Assembly: GCA_013285945.1 (NCBI GenBank) | Contig: JABDGP010000003.1 | Location: 17,817-81,816, forward strand | Reading direction: 5' to 3' | DNA from: Bacteroidota bacterium | Lineage (GTDB): Bacteria; Bacteroidota; Bacteroidia; Cytophagales; Cyclobacteriaceae | Length of the DNA: 64,000 nt | Shown here: in pieces, positions 25,273 through 35,896 of the stretch | Layout: the number at the start of each line of letters is the position of its first letter | How positions within the stretch are numbered: position 1 is the stretch's first letter | Program-made: the position numbers and the translations under genes | Notes under the pieces: model-generated | Databases searched by the model: none | What the model saw: the letters and a program-made list of their open reading frames with translations, nothing else | Told to the model about the DNA's origin: nothing

Positions 25273-27050
25273 GAAAAAATAGTAACTGGTCAATAGTCAA
25301 TAGTTGGAGTCTTAAAATTCATAAGCCACGTAGCTTTCGCTTTCAGTTGTTATTCATTGTAATCTACTTTTTCTCGGTATCAGCTGTCACAGCACAGGAC
25401 TTTAAAAAACAATACCGCAAAGCCAAAGAACTCTTCACTGATGGTAATTACAGCGCTGCTCTCGATGCATTCAAGCCTCTAGGGGTTTATGATAAAAATA
25501 ATCCATACCCTGAATACGCATCCTTCTACTATGCCTTGTCAGCTCAACGCCTTGGTTTTACTACACTAGCCAAAGAATCATTTTCGCAAATAAAGAAGAT
25601 ATACCCTCAATGGGATAAGCTTGATGAAGTGAATTATTGGCTTGCAAAAATCTACTTCGAGCAACACGAATATTTTCATGCCTTCTTATTAGCTAAGGAG
25701 ATCAACAGCACGTCTTTTGCCGAGGATTTAACAGCAATGAAAAGAGTTGCGCTTATCAGCCTTGACGATGCCGAAACATTGAAAATGCTGTTTGAGGAAA
25801 ATCCGGAAGACGAAGAAGCAGCGCGGGCATTGATGCGAGCCATCGGCAAGCAACTACCACTAACCGACACCATTCTATTAGACTCGATTTCAAAAAAATT
25901 CCGTTGGAACAAGGAAGACTTCATAAGCAACCAAACTCAAAAGCCAGTATTCAAAGACAGATATCGCATAGCGCTACTATTGCCTTTCCGTACCAGCACA
26001 CTTGATCCAGGCCCAGGGAAAAAGAAAGGCCAGTTTGTATTAGATCTTTACCAGGGAATGAAACAAGCTGCAGACTCTCTGCTCGGCGAAGGCATTCTTA
26101 TCGATTTGCTTGCTTATGATACCGACCACGATATTGAGGAAGTAAAAAGACTTCTTAAGGAAGATGAGATGAAGGGTGCAGATGTAATCGTTGGCCCGCT
26201 CTTTTCCGATGATGCCAAGCCTGTTCAGGAGTTTTCACAAGCCAATAAAATTAATCTGGTTGTGAACCCGTTGTCATTCAACAGCGATTTGCTCGGACTT
26301 AACCCAATGGCATTTCTCTTTCAGCCCAGCCATGCCACACTTGGCGAGCGATCGGCAGAAATGCTTACGTCAAAAGTCTCTAACAAAAAGTGCCTTGTCT
26401 TTTACGGAGAGAGTCCAAAGGATTCAATAATGGCATTCAGTTTTATGCGCAAGGCAATCAGTCTCGGGCTGACAATAGTTTATGCAGAAGAGGTAAGAGC
26501 TGAAACCTCAGCCAACATTCTTACAACATTAGCAACAGCCACCGAGTTTGACGAATGGAAAAACCCTAAACAATTCAAACTCAAGCTCGATAGTATTGGA
26601 AGTGTTTTCGTTGCCTCCGACGACCCGTTGATTTACACTAAAGTAATCAACAGTGTAGAAACTCGCGGAGATTCTGTAGTGGTTGTTGGTCAGGAGAATT
26701 GGCTTGAGGACAACTCCGTTGATATGTCAAAGTTTGAACGCGTTAAGATTGCGTTGGCTTCTCCCAATTTTACTTCCATATCGGATGAGCCTTATATTAA
26801 GTTCAGAAGAAAATACCTTCATACCCATGGAATCCTTCCCGGTAGTTATGCTCAAAAAGGATACGAATTCATTATGGTATTGGGCCATGCACTGAAAAAA
26901 TACGGAGTTTATTTTCAAGAAAACCTGATGAACGACAGAATACCCGGGGTGCTCACATTTGGCTATCAGATGCAGGCCACACACGACAACAAAGTAGTGC
27001 CGTTTATATCATTCCGAGGTGGTCGCTTGGAGGCTATAAACAAGCCGTGA
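25269..27050 (+). CDS. TPR plus periplasmic-binding-protein-like secreted protein
   Basis: 593 residues from the ATG at 25269, which overlaps the guaA stop by 4 bases; another ATG lies 6 bases earlier. A hydrophobic signal segment (about residues 27-43) is preceded by an unusually long N-region. Residues ~45-190 are TPR-like ([18 protein letters not shown], then [13 protein letters not shown]). Residues ~225-590 are a type I periplasmic-binding fold ([36 protein letters not shown]), as in branched-chain amino acid receptors and in LpoA. LpoA also joins TPR and PBP-like domains and activates penicillin-binding proteins, so a cell-wall regulator is one possibility. The N-region is encoded by a copy of an oligomer that also occurs in gene-poor DNA elsewhere in the window. 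Confidence 0.75.
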   Translation: MRKNSNWSIVNSWSLKIHKPRSFRFQLLFIVIYFFSVSAVTAQDFKKQYRKAKELFTDGNYSAALDAFKPLGVYDKNNPYPEYASFYYALSAQRLGFTTLAKESFSQIKKIYPQWDKLDEVNYWLAKIYFEQHEYFHAFLLAKEINSTSFAEDLTAMKRVALISLDDAETLKMLFEENPEDEEAARALMRAIGKQLPLTDTILLDSISKKFRWNKEDFISNQTQKPVFKDRYRIALLLPFRTSTLDPGPGKKKGQFVLDLYQGMKQAADSLLGEGILIDLLAYDTDHDIEEVKRLLKEDEMKGADVIVGPLFSDDAKPVQEFSQANKINLVVNPLSFNSDLLGLNPMAFLFQPSHATLGERSAEMLTSKVSNKKCLVFYGESPKDSIMAFSFMRKAISLGLTIVYAEEVRAETSANILTTLATATEFDEWKNPKQFKLKLDSIGSVFVASDDPLIYTKVINSVETRGDSVVVVGQENWLEDNSVDMSKFERVKIALASPNFTSISDEPYIKFRRKYLHTHGILPGSYAQKGYEFIMVLGHALKKYGVYFQENLMNDRIPGVLTFGYQMQATHDNKVVPFISFRGGRLEAINKP

Positions 27051-27195
27051 TACCCTTATTTATTCAGATTTTGCCAAAATCCTTACACAACCAATGGCCT
27101 TCAAACGGGTTTTGATTAACTTACCGTTTAAAATATTCTATTTTTACACGATGGAGTTTCTTTTGGACAAGTTCAAGTATCGATGGGTAAAAGTT

Positions 27196-28221
27196 ATGAA
27201 GCTTTTTACCGCATTGCTGTTGGCGTCACCATCACTGGTATTGGCGCAAACCCAGAAAGAAAAACCCGCTGTCACATACGAAGAACTTTATGATGAGCCA
27301 TATTCGATCAACAAACTATTCATTGGATTTCAGCCCTTATACGGTGAAGTATTTGCCACTAACGTGAACGCCGGTTTTGGAATTGAAGGAAGCTATTATC
27401 AAAAAGATAAGTTTGATGTTAAGGCAAGTTTTAGAAAAACCTACAGCAGCGAATTCTTTGATCAAAATCGCCAGCTGGCGACTAAAAATAATAACGTATC
27501 AGACAAACCACAATCATTCGCCTACTACGAGGTTGGTGGCACTTACCACATCAAAGATTTCGATCAGGATTCCAAGACTAAGATGGTTCTTTATAAGAAA
27601 AGCCTGAAAGGTGATCGTTGGGCAGCGACTGTGCCATTGCATGCGGAAATCCCCTGTAAGGTGCGGAAAATTTATGGAGCTAGACTCGGTGGTATTTTAT
27701 GGAGCAGTACTGCGGATTTGAATCGCGCGCTTAGTAAGCAAGGACTTACAAATGCTAATTTGGTTACTTCAACAGGCACGAAGCTTCCAGATAACTATAC
27801 CGACATAAATGGTCAGGTAAACCAATTTAATGTGTTTGGTAACATCCATTCGGCCGATGTTTACGTAGGTGGCTCGATGACGTGGATCAGAAATGTAGCA
27901 GTGAGCTTCGACAAATATGATGAAGGAATGGATGATGGGATGCTGACAACCTTTTTTGACATCCTCATAGCGCCTTCAGTGAAACTTGATCCGGTCACTT
28001 ATCTTGGAGACAAATATTCTACCACCGCCTTGAAGACACATTCTCTTGGTTTTCGTGCGGGCATTGATGGTAAATTCAACCGGACATTCGGCTGGGCCTA
28101 TGGTGGCGAACTTGGCTATCGACCAAGCCTGGTAGGTCAGGGTTTCTACGCCATGTTCAAAATCTCATTCCCTCTTTACAGTACCAACCTCGATTATAAA
28201 GTAGAATCCTTCGGGAAGTAA
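27196..28221 (+). CDS. Secreted, probably outer membrane beta-barrel protein
   Basis: 341 residues from ATG 27196, chosen for a standard signal peptide (MKLFTALLLASPSLVLAQ). In-frame ATGs at 27151 and 27094 would add 15 or 34 residues. The mature chain is rich in alternating aromatic and small residues (VNAGFGIEGSYYQ, SFAYYEVGGTYHI, WAYGGELGYRPSLVGQGFYAMFKISFPLY), as in outer membrane barrels. No known family motif was recognised. It lies 10 bases before hutI. No function can be assigned. Confidence 0.65.
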   Translation: MKLFTALLLASPSLVLAQTQKEKPAVTYEELYDEPYSINKLFIGFQPLYGEVFATNVNAGFGIEGSYYQKDKFDVKASFRKTYSSEFFDQNRQLATKNNNVSDKPQSFAYYEVGGTYHIKDFDQDSKTKMVLYKKSLKGDRWAATVPLHAEIPCKVRKIYGARLGGILWSSTADLNRALSKQGLTNANLVTSTGTKLPDNYTDINGQVNQFNVFGNIHSADVYVGGSMTWIRNVAVSFDKYDEGMDDGMLTTFFDILIAPSVKLDPVTYLGDKYSTTALKTHSLGFRAGIDGKFNRTFGWAYGGELGYRPSLVGQGFYAMFKISFPLYSTNLDYKVESFGK

Positions 28222-28231
28222 TCTTTTTATC

Positions 28232-29470
28232 ATGGCCAATGATATTCTCATCACCCATATCAAAGGCCTTGCTCAGGTAAGGGAACAATCTGTTGAATTT
28301 TTGTCAGGCACAGCAATGGATGAATTGCCCGTTATTGCCGACTCCTATCTTTTGATTTCAGATGGATTCATTTCTGATTATGGGAAAATGGAAAATCTTC
28401 CCACAGTCAAAGCCCAAGAAACTATTGATGCGTCGGGGCGTTTCGTTTTTCCATCCTTCGTCGACTCACACACTCACTTGGTTTTTGCAGCTAGTCGCGA
28501 AGAAGAATTTGTGATGAAAATAAAAGGAGCTACGTATGCTGAAATAGCTGCGAAAGGCGGAGGTATACTTAACTCTGCAAAAAAACTAAGAGAGGCATCA
28601 GAAGATGAACTATTCGAAAAAGCATTGGCACGAGCCTATGAAATTATTCACCTGGGCACTGGGGCTGTTGAAATAAAAAGTGGTTATGGACTTACTGTAA
28701 AAGACGAATTGAAAATGCTGCGCGTGGCGAGGCGAATCGGAAAGGAGACGCCTTTGACCGTCAAAACAACTTTTTTAGGTGCTCATGCAATACCATTAGA
28801 AATGAAAAAACCCGATTACGTAAAGCTGGTAATTGAAGAAATGATTCCTGCAGTAGCTGAAGAAAACCTTGCCGATTATATAGATGTATTCTGCGAAGAA
28901 GGTTTCTTTTCTCAGCATGAAACCGAAATAATCGTTGAGTCGGGAAAAAAATTTGGAATGAAACCCCGTATTCATGCAAATCAACTTCATCGTTCGGGAG
29001 GTGTTCAGGCCGGAGTAAAAACCGGAGCTATTAGCGTTGATCATTTAGAAAATATTGGAGATGACGAAATACAACTCCTCAAAAAAACAGGTATCATGTC
29101 AACGGCTCTTCCTGGTGCAGCATTTTTTTTGAATCTTCCTTTCCCACCAGCGAGAAAAATGATTGCCGAAGGTTTACCCTTAGCACTCGCAAGTGATTAC
29201 AACCCCGGAAGTTCACCATCAGGTAATATGCAACTGATGCTTTCACTCGCATGTATCAAGATGAAAATGACACCTGAAGAAGTTTTCAATAGTACTACCA
29301 TCAATACTGCGTATGCCTTAGACCTTTCAAAAACTCACGGGAGCATCACCCGAGGCAAAAAAGCGAATATTTACATTACTAAACCGGCGCCATCAGTGGC
29401 TTACTTACCATACCACTTTGGAAATAATTTTGTTGGCAGTATAATTCTAAATGGAAAGAGGATAGATTAA
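28232..29470 (+). CDS. hutI: Imidazolonepropionase
   Basis: 412 residues, the family length. It belongs to the amidohydrolase superfamily: metal-binding DSHTHLVFA (about residue 78), substrate-binding IKSGYGLT, second histidine in IHANQLHRSGG, third in VDHLENI, and the catalytic aspartate in ASDYNPGS. It hydrolyses imidazolone-5-propionate to N-formimino-glutamate in histidine degradation. No hutH, hutU or hutG lies near it, so the pathway must be spread over the genome. It is followed by apt after 10 bases. Confidence 0.95.
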   Translation: MANDILITHIKGLAQVREQSVEFLSGTAMDELPVIADSYLLISDGFISDYGKMENLPTVKAQETIDASGRFVFPSFVDSHTHLVFAASREEEFVMKIKGATYAEIAAKGGGILNSAKKLREASEDELFEKALARAYEIIHLGTGAVEIKSGYGLTVKDELKMLRVARRIGKETPLTVKTTFLGAHAIPLEMKKPDYVKLVIEEMIPAVAEENLADYIDVFCEEGFFSQHETEIIVESGKKFGMKPRIHANQLHRSGGVQAGVKTGAISVDHLENIGDDEIQLLKKTGIMSTALPGAAFFLNLPFPPARKMIAEGLPLALASDYNPGSSPSGNMQLMLSLACIKMKMTPEEVFNSTTINTAYALDLSKTHGSITRGKKANIYITKPAPSVAYLPYHFGNNFVGSIILNGKRID

Positions 29471-29480
29471 TTAGCGAAAA

Positions 29481-30014
29481 ATGCTTTTGGAAAAAACACT
29501 AAAGTCCCTTTTACGAGATGTGCAGGATTTTCCCAAGCCTGGCATTATCTTTAAAGACATCACACCGCTGTTGAACGATCCTGTTGCGAGAAAAAAAACG
29601 GTGGAAGCAATCTGTGACCATTTTTCAAAAGAGAATATTCAGGCACTCGCGGCAGTTGAAGCACGCGGATTTATTTTTGGGGCACTGATCGCCCAGGAGT
29701 TAAATATTCCGTTGATTCCGATTCGTAAAGCCGGGAAGCTTCCTTATAAAAAAATTACTGAAGAGTATGCGTTAGAATACGGACGAGCCGCTATAGAAAT
29801 GCACGAAGATGCATTTGCAACGGGATGCAGAATTTTATTGCATGATGATCTATTAGCCACTGGCGGAACAGCCACAGCAGCTGGTCATCTGGTACAGCAA
29901 TTGGGTGGCATCGTAGCCGGATATTCATTTATCATCAACCTCTCCTTTTTGCCTGGAGAGAGCTTATTGAAGGAGCGTTTCGGTGTTACTCCGCATTATC
30001 TTGTGAAGTTTTAA
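29481..30014 (+). CDS. apt: Adenine phosphoribosyltransferase
   Basis: 177 residues, standard length. The start region contains FPKPGIIFKDITPLL, the middle EARGFIFGALIA, and the PRPP-binding loop LLHDDLLATGGTA (about residues 120-132). It salvages adenine to AMP with PRPP in the cytoplasm. It is closely linked to hutI upstream. Typical in all recognisable motifs. Confidence 0.96.
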   Translation: MLLEKTLKSLLRDVQDFPKPGIIFKDITPLLNDPVARKKTVEAICDHFSKENIQALAAVEARGFIFGALIAQELNIPLIPIRKAGKLPYKKITEEYALEYGRAAIEMHEDAFATGCRILLHDDLLATGGTATAAGHLVQQLGGIVAGYSFIINLSFLPGESLLKERFGVTPHYLVKF

Positions 30015-30067
30015 AATCTTAAATTTAGCTGTAACATTTCGGGTCTATAAACTGTTAAAAACGGAGA

Positions 30068-30655
30068 ATGGCCGAGTTAGTGAAAATACCGATGTTTCCA
30101 CTTTCAATTTTCCCGCTGCCAGGCGAAATGGTACCGCTCCATATTTTTGAGCCCCGCTACAAACAATTACTACACGATGCTGAAACCAAAGATATTTCGT
30201 TTGGAATATTTTTTAATCATGTAGTCAACACAGACAAGATTGGGTCATTGGTAAAACTCGAAAGCATTATCAAACGCGACCCTCAAGGTGAGTCAGATAT
30301 TATAGTAAGATGTATTGACTTATTTTCTATGAGTATGCTCTACCGTGCTTTTCGTGATAAAAAATATCCAGGCGGAGAAGTTGAATTCTGGAATATTGAT
30401 TTGAATCTGCCGGCCAGCGACCGACTACAAAAGGCATTCAGGGATTACCTGCTTCATTTTCAAATTCGAAGTAGTGAAATAACTCCGTCGCTATTCACGA
30501 TCGCCAATGAGCTCTCACTCGATTTTGACGAGAAAATTCGTTTCGTAAAGCATGATGAACAGCATAAGGAAACGTTTCTGCTTTCCCATCTGGCTTACCA
30601 GGCAAAATTGCTTCATGAGGCGGAAAAAGCAAAAGACGTATTTCATCTCAACTAA
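30068..30655 (+). CDS. LON peptidase N-terminal substrate-binding domain protein
   Basis: 195 residues. The start, IPMFPLSIFPLPGEMVPLHIFEPRYKQLL, is the hallmark of the Lon N-terminal (substrate-binding) domain. GIFFN and IGSLVKLESI continue the fold. There is no AAA or protease domain, so it is a stand-alone domain protein, as found in many bacteria. It may bind unfolded proteins or act as an adaptor. It lies 53 bases after apt. Confidence 0.88.
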   Translation: MAELVKIPMFPLSIFPLPGEMVPLHIFEPRYKQLLHDAETKDISFGIFFNHVVNTDKIGSLVKLESIIKRDPQGESDIIVRCIDLFSMSMLYRAFRDKKYPGGEVEFWNIDLNLPASDRLQKAFRDYLLHFQIRSSEITPSLFTIANELSLDFDEKIRFVKHDEQHKETFLLSHLAYQAKLLHEAEKAKDVFHLN

Positions 30656-30810
30656 TAGAACAATTCCATTCACGACTTGAACCCTTTTACAAACGTCTCT
30701 CGTTTGCAAGCACTTCGTCATTAAATCTTCAAGATGTTTTATTCAAAGTTAAATAACATCCGCTCTGCAACTTTAGAGTAGTGTGGTTCGTCTTAACAAT
30801 AAAAAAGATT

Positions 30811-31392
30811 ATGAAAAAACTCAGCTCACTTTTGGCCGGTGTACTTATTTGTACACTCGCGTCCGCAAATGGTACAACTCTTCCTGTATCTTCAACGTCT
30901 TCTGTGGCTGTCACTAATTCGACAGGCTCGTCACTTTTTAAATTATATTATAAATCTTCGAAAAGCCAAAACGTAAAAATTTCGGTTGTTGATAACCATG
31001 GAAAGTCAATCTTCAACGAAACCATTCGAAAAGTAGACGGCTTTATTCGTCCTTATAACTTTGAAGGATCGCCGGAAGGCCTCTACACAATTATCATTGA
31101 AGATGAAAGTGGCAAGATGATAGAAAAGGTAAGTTACAAATCAGGCAAAGTGGAGGCTTTGGTTAACGTGCTGCGATTGGCCGGAGAGCAAAATAAATAT
31201 ATGCTTACAATTGCCTCGCCTGCAAAGGACGTAGTGTCAATCAATATTTTCGATGACAAAGAAAACCTGATCCACAGTGAAACAAAGGAAATTAACGGTG
31301 GCTTTGCACAAGTTTATAATTTGAAAGAAGTAAAGTCATTCACTATCCAGATAACCGATAGTAATGGAACGCTTAAGTCAGTGAAATACTAA
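30811..31392 (+). CDS. Small secreted beta-sandwich protein, paralogue 1
   Basis: 193 residues from ATG 30811; a longer in-frame start is possible but lacks a good signal peptide. The signal peptide ends ASANG. Two beta-rich halves follow, with KLYYKSSKSQNVKISVVDNHG, GFIRPYNFEGSPEGLYTIIIED and, in the second half, VSINIFDDKENLIHSE. It shares layout and many residues with the protein at 31739 (KLIYVGSIAGKVTVTIYD, FMRPLNFNGLEHGEYSIEI). The fold recalls the C-terminal sorting or Ig-like modules of Bacteroidota exoproteins, but no function is known. A terminator follows. Confidence 0.75.
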   Translation: MKKLSSLLAGVLICTLASANGTTLPVSSTSSVAVTNSTGSSLFKLYYKSSKSQNVKISVVDNHGKSIFNETIRKVDGFIRPYNFEGSPEGLYTIIIEDESGKMIEKVSYKSGKVEALVNVLRLAGEQNKYMLTIASPAKDVVSINIFDDKENLIHSETKEINGGFAQVYNLKEVKSFTIQITDSNGTLKSVKY

Positions 31393-31417
31393 GACAATAA
31401 ATAAATTTAGTATTAAG

Positions 31418-31446
31418 CCCATCAGATACTCTGGTGGGTTTTTTTT
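31418..31446 (+). terminator. Terminator of paralogue 1
   Basis: CCCATCAGA (31418-31426) pairs with TCTGGTGGG (31430-31438) with one G-T pair and a TAC loop, followed by eight T. Confidence 0.9.
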
Positions 31447-31693
31447 ATTTAACCGATACCAGTGTTTAATCCAGGTGGCTCACATCTATGAGTCTTTTAA
31501 GTTCATTAGATCCTGTTAGACAAATTGCAAACGTTAGCATAAGAAGTTTTATTTCTCATCACTGTCTTTCAAGTCAGAATGCGATTTCATAAATCGATCG
31601 CTTCAAAAATTCCGACTATAATTTACGCAATCGATTTTTTGCTCTAAAAATCAAGTTTACTTACAACTTCCGTCTTCGCGCTGGCTACACGCG
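31447..31693. other. Intergenic region between the two paralogues
   Basis: About 250 A/T-rich bases with no supported open frame. It should hold the upstream control region of the 31739 gene. A short inverted pair ATCGAT/CGATCG-type sequence around 31595-31610 and 31629 is visible but too short to interpret. Confidence 0.5.
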
Positions 31694-31701
31694 TACATTT
31701 G
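31694..31701 (+). promoter_or_regulatory. -7 element (TACATTTG) of paralogue 2
   Basis: TACATTTG matches TAnnTTTG and lies 37 bases before the ATG at 31739, a distance suited to an A-rich leader (AAAAAAAATAAACTAACAATT). No clear -33 TTG was seen. Confidence 0.6.
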
Positions 31702-31738
31702 CATTGTAATCGAAACGAAAAAAAATAAACTAACAATT

Positions 31739-32338
31739 ATGAAAACAAAAAATGTAGTATTGACTTTGGCCGCTGTAATCGTGGCTAGCGTCTTCACCTT
31801 TGCTGCCGAACCAAGTTCACAAGTAGCGGTGATCAACCAAAACAATTCCGGAGTTTACAAATTGATCTACGTAGGTTCAATTGCCGGAAAAGTGACTGTG
31901 ACCATCTATGACAGCAACAACAATGTGCTTTTTAGCGAAAGCACAAGAGGTCTCTCTAAATTCATGCGTCCATTGAACTTTAATGGTTTAGAGCACGGCG
32001 AATATAGCATCGAAATAACGGATGCGAACGGAACACAAGTTCAAAAAGTAAACTATAATACAAGCAAAATTGCTATTGCCGAAAAGACAGCGGTCGCCAA
32101 TGAAATTGCTGTTAAAACTATTCATATCACGAAATTACAAGGAAGCGGAAAATATTTGATGTCTGCAGCAGGCAATGGAAAAATCAACGTACTCATTTTC
32201 GACAGCAACGATGAATTGATTCACGATGAAAAAGTAACAATCAATGGCAGCCTAGGCTTAGTATATAGTATGAAGGAAGTACAAGGTGAGCCTACATTCC
32301 GAGTAATTGATATTGCAAGCAACAAAAGAGTAAAATAA
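31739..32338 (+). CDS. Small secreted beta-sandwich protein, paralogue 2
   Basis: 199 residues. The signal peptide ends FTFAAE (about residue 23). It is similar in length, two-part layout and key segments to the preceding protein: VTVTIYDSNNNVLFSES, FMRPLNFNGLEHGEYSIEI, INVLIFDSNDELIHDE. The pair arose by tandem duplication and has diverged considerably. The clean promoter element and A-rich leader suggest good expression. No function is known; surface or periplasmic placement is inferred from the signal peptide. Confidence 0.75.
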   Translation: MKTKNVVLTLAAVIVASVFTFAAEPSSQVAVINQNNSGVYKLIYVGSIAGKVTVTIYDSNNNVLFSESTRGLSKFMRPLNFNGLEHGEYSIEITDANGTQVQKVNYNTSKIAIAEKTAVANEIAVKTIHITKLQGSGKYLMSAAGNGKINVLIFDSNDELIHDEKVTINGSLGLVYSMKEVQGEPTFRVIDIASNKRVK

Positions 32339-32358
32339 TCTCAGAAATTAATCAAATT

Positions 32359-32387
32359 AAAAAAGCTCCCATTTAAGGAGCTTTTTT
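32359..32387. terminator. Bidirectional terminator between convergent genes
   Basis: AAAAAAGCTCC pairs with GGAGCTTTTTT around a 7-base loop. With A-tract and T-tract on either side it can serve the paralogue 2 gene (+) and icmF (-), whose stop is 23 bases away. Confidence 0.9.
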
Positions 32388-32409
32388 GTGCTATAAAAAA
32401 ACATAAAAT

Positions 32410-35400
32410 CTACATATTTCTACGGTACTGCCCTCCTACTTCAAATAAGGCTTTGGTGATTTGCCCAAGTGAACACACCTTGCAGGCCTCCATCAATTCT
32501 TCAAATATGTTTTTGTTTTGAACTGCAGCCAACCGAACGCGCTCCAATATCGCAGCTGATTCATGGCCATGCACATTATGAAGGCTCCTCAGCATTTTAA
32601 TCTGGTATTCTTTCTCTTCGGTGGTGGCTCTAATTACCTCTTGCGGAATAATCGTAGGAGAACCTTTAGAGCTCAAAAATGTATTTACTCCGATGATCGG
32701 GTATTCGCCAGTATGCTTCTGCATTTCATAGTACATACTTTCTTCCTGAATCTTGCCTCGCTGATACATGGTTTCCATTGCGCCCAGCACTCCTCCTCGC
32801 TCAGTGATTCTATCAAACTCTGCAAGCACGGCCTGTTCGACGAGATCAGTCAACTCTTCAATGATAAATGAGCCTTGTAATGAGTTTTCATTTTTAGCTA
32901 AGCCCAGCTCCTTATTGATGATCAATTGAATTGCCATCGCCCGTCTCACCGACTCCTCGGTGGGCGTTGTAATTGCTTCATCATATGCATTGGTGTGCAA
33001 GGAATTGCAATTATCGTAAATAGCATATAACGCTTGCAGTGTTGTTCGAATGTCGTTGAAGTCAATTTCCTGAGCATGCAACGAACGGCCTGAGGTTTGA
33101 ATATGATATTTCAACATCTGGCTTCGGGCATTAGCGCTGTATTTATTTTTCATCGCCTTCGCCCAGATCCTTCTCGCTACTCTGCCGATAACCGAATACT
33201 CAGGATCAATTCCGTTAGAAAAAAAGAAGGATAAATTGGGAGCAAACTCGTTGATATCCATGCCGCGGCTCAAATAGTATTCCACGTACGTGAAACCGTT
33301 GGCAAGCGTAAACGCAAGCTGAGTTATAGGGTTAGCGCCGGCTTCGGCAATATGATAACCTGAAATAGAAACCGAGTAAAAATTACGGATGTTCTGCTCG
33401 ATAAAATACTGCTGCACATCGCCCATCAGTCGCAGTGCAAATTCTGTTGAAAAAATGCACGTGTTTTGAGCCTGGTCTTCCTTTAAAATATCTGCTTGTA
33501 CAGTACCACGCACTTGCTGTAGTGTCTCTGCTTTGATTTTATTGTAAACCTCTGCCGGCAAAACCTGATCGCCTGTTACTCCGAGAAGAATCAGTCCGAG
33601 GCCGTCATTGCCTTTTGGTAATTCACCCTGATAAGCTGGAGGCTCTGAAGAGATTATCGATTTGATTTTTTTTCGAACCTCGTCTTCGAGTCCGTTCTTC
33701 TTAATATAAATTTCACATTGTTGATCAATAGCTGCATTCAAGAAATAACCCAGCAGCATTGGTGCGGGTCCATTAATCGTCATAGATACAGAAGTCCGTG
33801 GATCGGCAAGATTGAAGCCACTATATAATTTCTTTGCATCATCAAGGCAGCAAATAGAAACTCCTGAATTTCCAATCTTTCCGTAAATGTCGGGACGGTA
33901 ATCAGGGTCGTTTCCATAAAGTGTCACAGAATCGAAGGCTGTGGATAATCGTTTAGCAGGCATTGACAAACTCACATAGTGAAATCGGCGATTGGTACGC
34001 TCGGGCCCGCCTTCACCGGCAAACATACGAGTGGGATCCTCTCCTTCGCGCTTGAATGGATAAATACCAGAGGTGTAAGGAAATTCTCCCGGAACATTCT
34101 CCTGCAGCTGCCACTTCAGCAAATCACCCCAAGCCTCATAGCGTGGCAATGAGATTTTAGGAATTTGTATATGAGAGAGAGATTCGGTGTGTGTTTGTAT
34201 CCCAATTTCTTTGTCACGCACTTTAAATTTAAAAATCGGCTCACGATAACTTTGCGCTTTTTCAGTCCATGATTCGATTAATTTCCAATTCTTCGGATCA
34301 AGATTTAATTTGATACGGTCAAACTCAGCCTTTAATACTTTAACTATGTCCTGATTAGATTGACCCAATGCCTCAATAGTCTGTTGAATAGAATATAGTT
34401 TCTGAGCTGTAGCCGACTGCTCATTTACCCATTGATCGTATGCCCGATTATTTTCAGAAATCTCGCTGAGGTAGCGAGTACGATGTGGTGGAATGACAAA
34501 TATTTTCTCCGACATCTCGAGTGTAATATGAAAATCTGACTTCAAATCAGCGCCTGTCTTTTCAACAACTTTATCCATCAGATGTTTATAAAGTTGATTG
34601 GTACCAGGATCGTTGAACTGGGAGGCAATTGTACCAAACACCGGCATGTCTTCCGGCTTTTTATCCCACAGGTTATGGTTTCGCTGATATTGTTTTTTTA
34701 CATCGCGTAAAGCATCGAGTGCGCCACGCTTATCAAATTTGTTAAGTGCGATGACATCGGCAAAGTCAAGCATGTCAATTTTTTCGAGTTGCGTGGCAGC
34801 TCCGTATTCGGGTGTCATTACATAGAGTGCTACATCGCTGTGATCAAGAATTTCAGTATCACTTTGTCCAATACCCGATGTTTCAAGAATGATCAAATCA
34901 AAACCAGCTGCTTTTAGAATTTGAATTGCTTCTTTTACATAGACTGACAAGGCGAGGTTGCTTTGCCGTGTGGCGAGTGAGCGCATGTAAACGCGTCCAT
35001 TGTTTATAGCATTCATTCGGATACGATCACCCAAAAGCGCGCCTCCAGTTTTTCTTTTGGATGGATCCACCGAAACCAACCCGATTTTTTTGTCTTTGAA
35101 GTCAACCAAAAACCTGCGCACTATTTCATCCACCATTGATGACTTGCCAGCACCACCAGTACCCGTGATTCCAAGTACAGGCGTTTTAGACACTGCCGCT
35201 TTTTTATTAATCTCTTCAAAAATCGTTTTGTGCTTATCGTAATAGTTTTCTGCAGCAGAAATAAGTTGAGCTATCCTTAAGTAGTTGTTCGTTGTCAGTT
35301 GCTCATCGGCCGTTAAATCATCACCGGTAGGGAAATCACTTTGCTTAACTAAATCATTAATCATCCCTTGAAGTCCAAGTGCGCGACCGTCGTCTGGTGA

Positions 35401-35817
35401 ATAAATTCTAGTGACGCCATGATTCATCAACTCTTTAATTTCTTCGGGAAGAATGACGCCACCACCGCCACCAAATATCTTGATGTGGCCTGCACCTTTT
35501 TCTTGAAGCAAGTCATGCATGTATTTGAAATACTCGTTATGGCCGCCCTGATAGCTTGTCAAGGCAATGGCCTGCGCGTCCTCCTGAATTGCCGTGTTCA
35601 CTACATCTTCCACACTGCGGTCATGTCCAAGGTGAATGACCTCACAGCCTGTCGCTTGAATAATCCTACGCATGATATTGATAGCAGCATCGTGGCCATC
35701 AAAAAGGCTGGCTGCCGTGACAATACGGACCTTATTTTTGGGTTTGTAAGGCTCAACTGGTGTATGGCTGGCCGATGGACGCGCTTGTTTTTTCTTCTCT
35801 GCAACCTCTGTGCTCAT
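32410..35817 (-). CDS. icmF: Fused acyl-CoA mutase (IcmF type: B12-binding, G-protein chaperone and mutase)
   Basis: 1135 residues. The N-terminal domain binds B12 through DGHDAA with the axial His42, plus a GGGGG-type loop ([12 protein letters not shown]). The middle is a MeaB-like GTPase chaperone with P-loop GTGGAGKSS (about residues 215-223) and ALNKFD. The C-terminal half is the methylmalonyl-CoA mutase-type barrel ([30 protein letters not shown]). This order is that of isobutyryl-CoA mutase fused (IcmF), which interconverts isobutyryl- and butyryl-CoA or related acyl-CoAs with adenosylcobalamin. The substrate among acyl-CoAs cannot be decided here. It is unrelated to the type VI secretion protein also called IcmF. 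A MaoC-type hydratase gene lies upstream on the same strand. Confidence 0.93.
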   Translation of the reverse strand: MSTEVAEKKKQARPSASHTPVEPYKPKNKVRIVTAASLFDGHDAAINIMRRIIQATGCEVIHLGHDRSVEDVVNTAIQEDAQAIALTSYQGGHNEYFKYMHDLLQEKGAGHIKIFGGGGGVILPEEIKELMNHGVTRIYSPDDGRALGLQGMINDLVKQSDFPTGDDLTADEQLTTNNYLRIAQLISAAENYYDKHKTIFEEINKKAAVSKTPVLGITGTGGAGKSSMVDEIVRRFLVDFKDKKIGLVSVDPSKRKTGGALLGDRIRMNAINNGRVYMRSLATRQSNLALSVYVKEAIQILKAAGFDLIILETSGIGQSDTEILDHSDVALYVMTPEYGAATQLEKIDMLDFADVIALNKFDKRGALDALRDVKKQYQRNHNLWDKKPEDMPVFGTIASQFNDPGTNQLYKHLMDKVVEKTGADLKSDFHITLEMSEKIFVIPPHRTRYLSEISENNRAYDQWVNEQSATAQKLYSIQQTIEALGQSNQDIVKVLKAEFDRIKLNLDPKNWKLIESWTEKAQSYREPIFKFKVRDKEIGIQTHTESLSHIQIPKISLPRYEAWGDLLKWQLQENVPGEFPYTSGIYPFKREGEDPTRMFAGEGGPERTNRRFHYVSLSMPAKRLSTAFDSVTLYGNDPDYRPDIYGKIGNSGVSICCLDDAKKLYSGFNLADPRTSVSMTINGPAPMLLGYFLNAAIDQQCEIYIKKNGLEDEVRKKIKSIISSEPPAYQGELPKGNDGLGLILLGVTGDQVLPAEVYNKIKAETLQQVRGTVQADILKEDQAQNTCIFSTEFALRLMGDVQQYFIEQNIRNFYSVSISGYHIAEAGANPITQLAFTLANGFTYVEYYLSRGMDINEFAPNLSFFFSNGIDPEYSVIGRVARRIWAKAMKNKYSANARSQMLKYHIQTSGRSLHAQEIDFNDIRTTLQALYAIYDNCNSLHTNAYDEAITTPTEESVRRAMAIQLIINKELGLAKNENSLQGSFIIEELTDLVEQAVLAEFDRITERGGVLGAMETMYQRGKIQEESMYYEMQKHTGEYPIIGVNTFLSSKGSPTIIPQEVIRATTEEKEYQIKMLRSLHNVHGHESAAILERVRLAAVQNKNIFEELMEACKVCSLGQITKALFEVGGQYRRNM

Positions 35818-35836
35818 AATCCTTGGAATTATCGAG

Positions 35837-35844
35837 CAAAATTA
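35837..35844 (-). promoter_or_regulatory. -7 element (TAATTTTG, minus strand) of icmF
   Basis: On the minus strand TAATTTTG fits TAnnTTTG and ends 19 bases before the icmF ATG. No -33 TTG was found at the usual distance. Confidence 0.5.
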
Positions 35845-35896
35845 CGGAGAAGGGAAGTATTTAACTAACGATGGTTAGCTTTGAAATAGTGGATAC

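Noticed and set aside
32410-35817. Type VI secretion IcmF protein
   Set aside because: Same name only; motifs are B12-binding, GTPase and acyl-CoA mutase.
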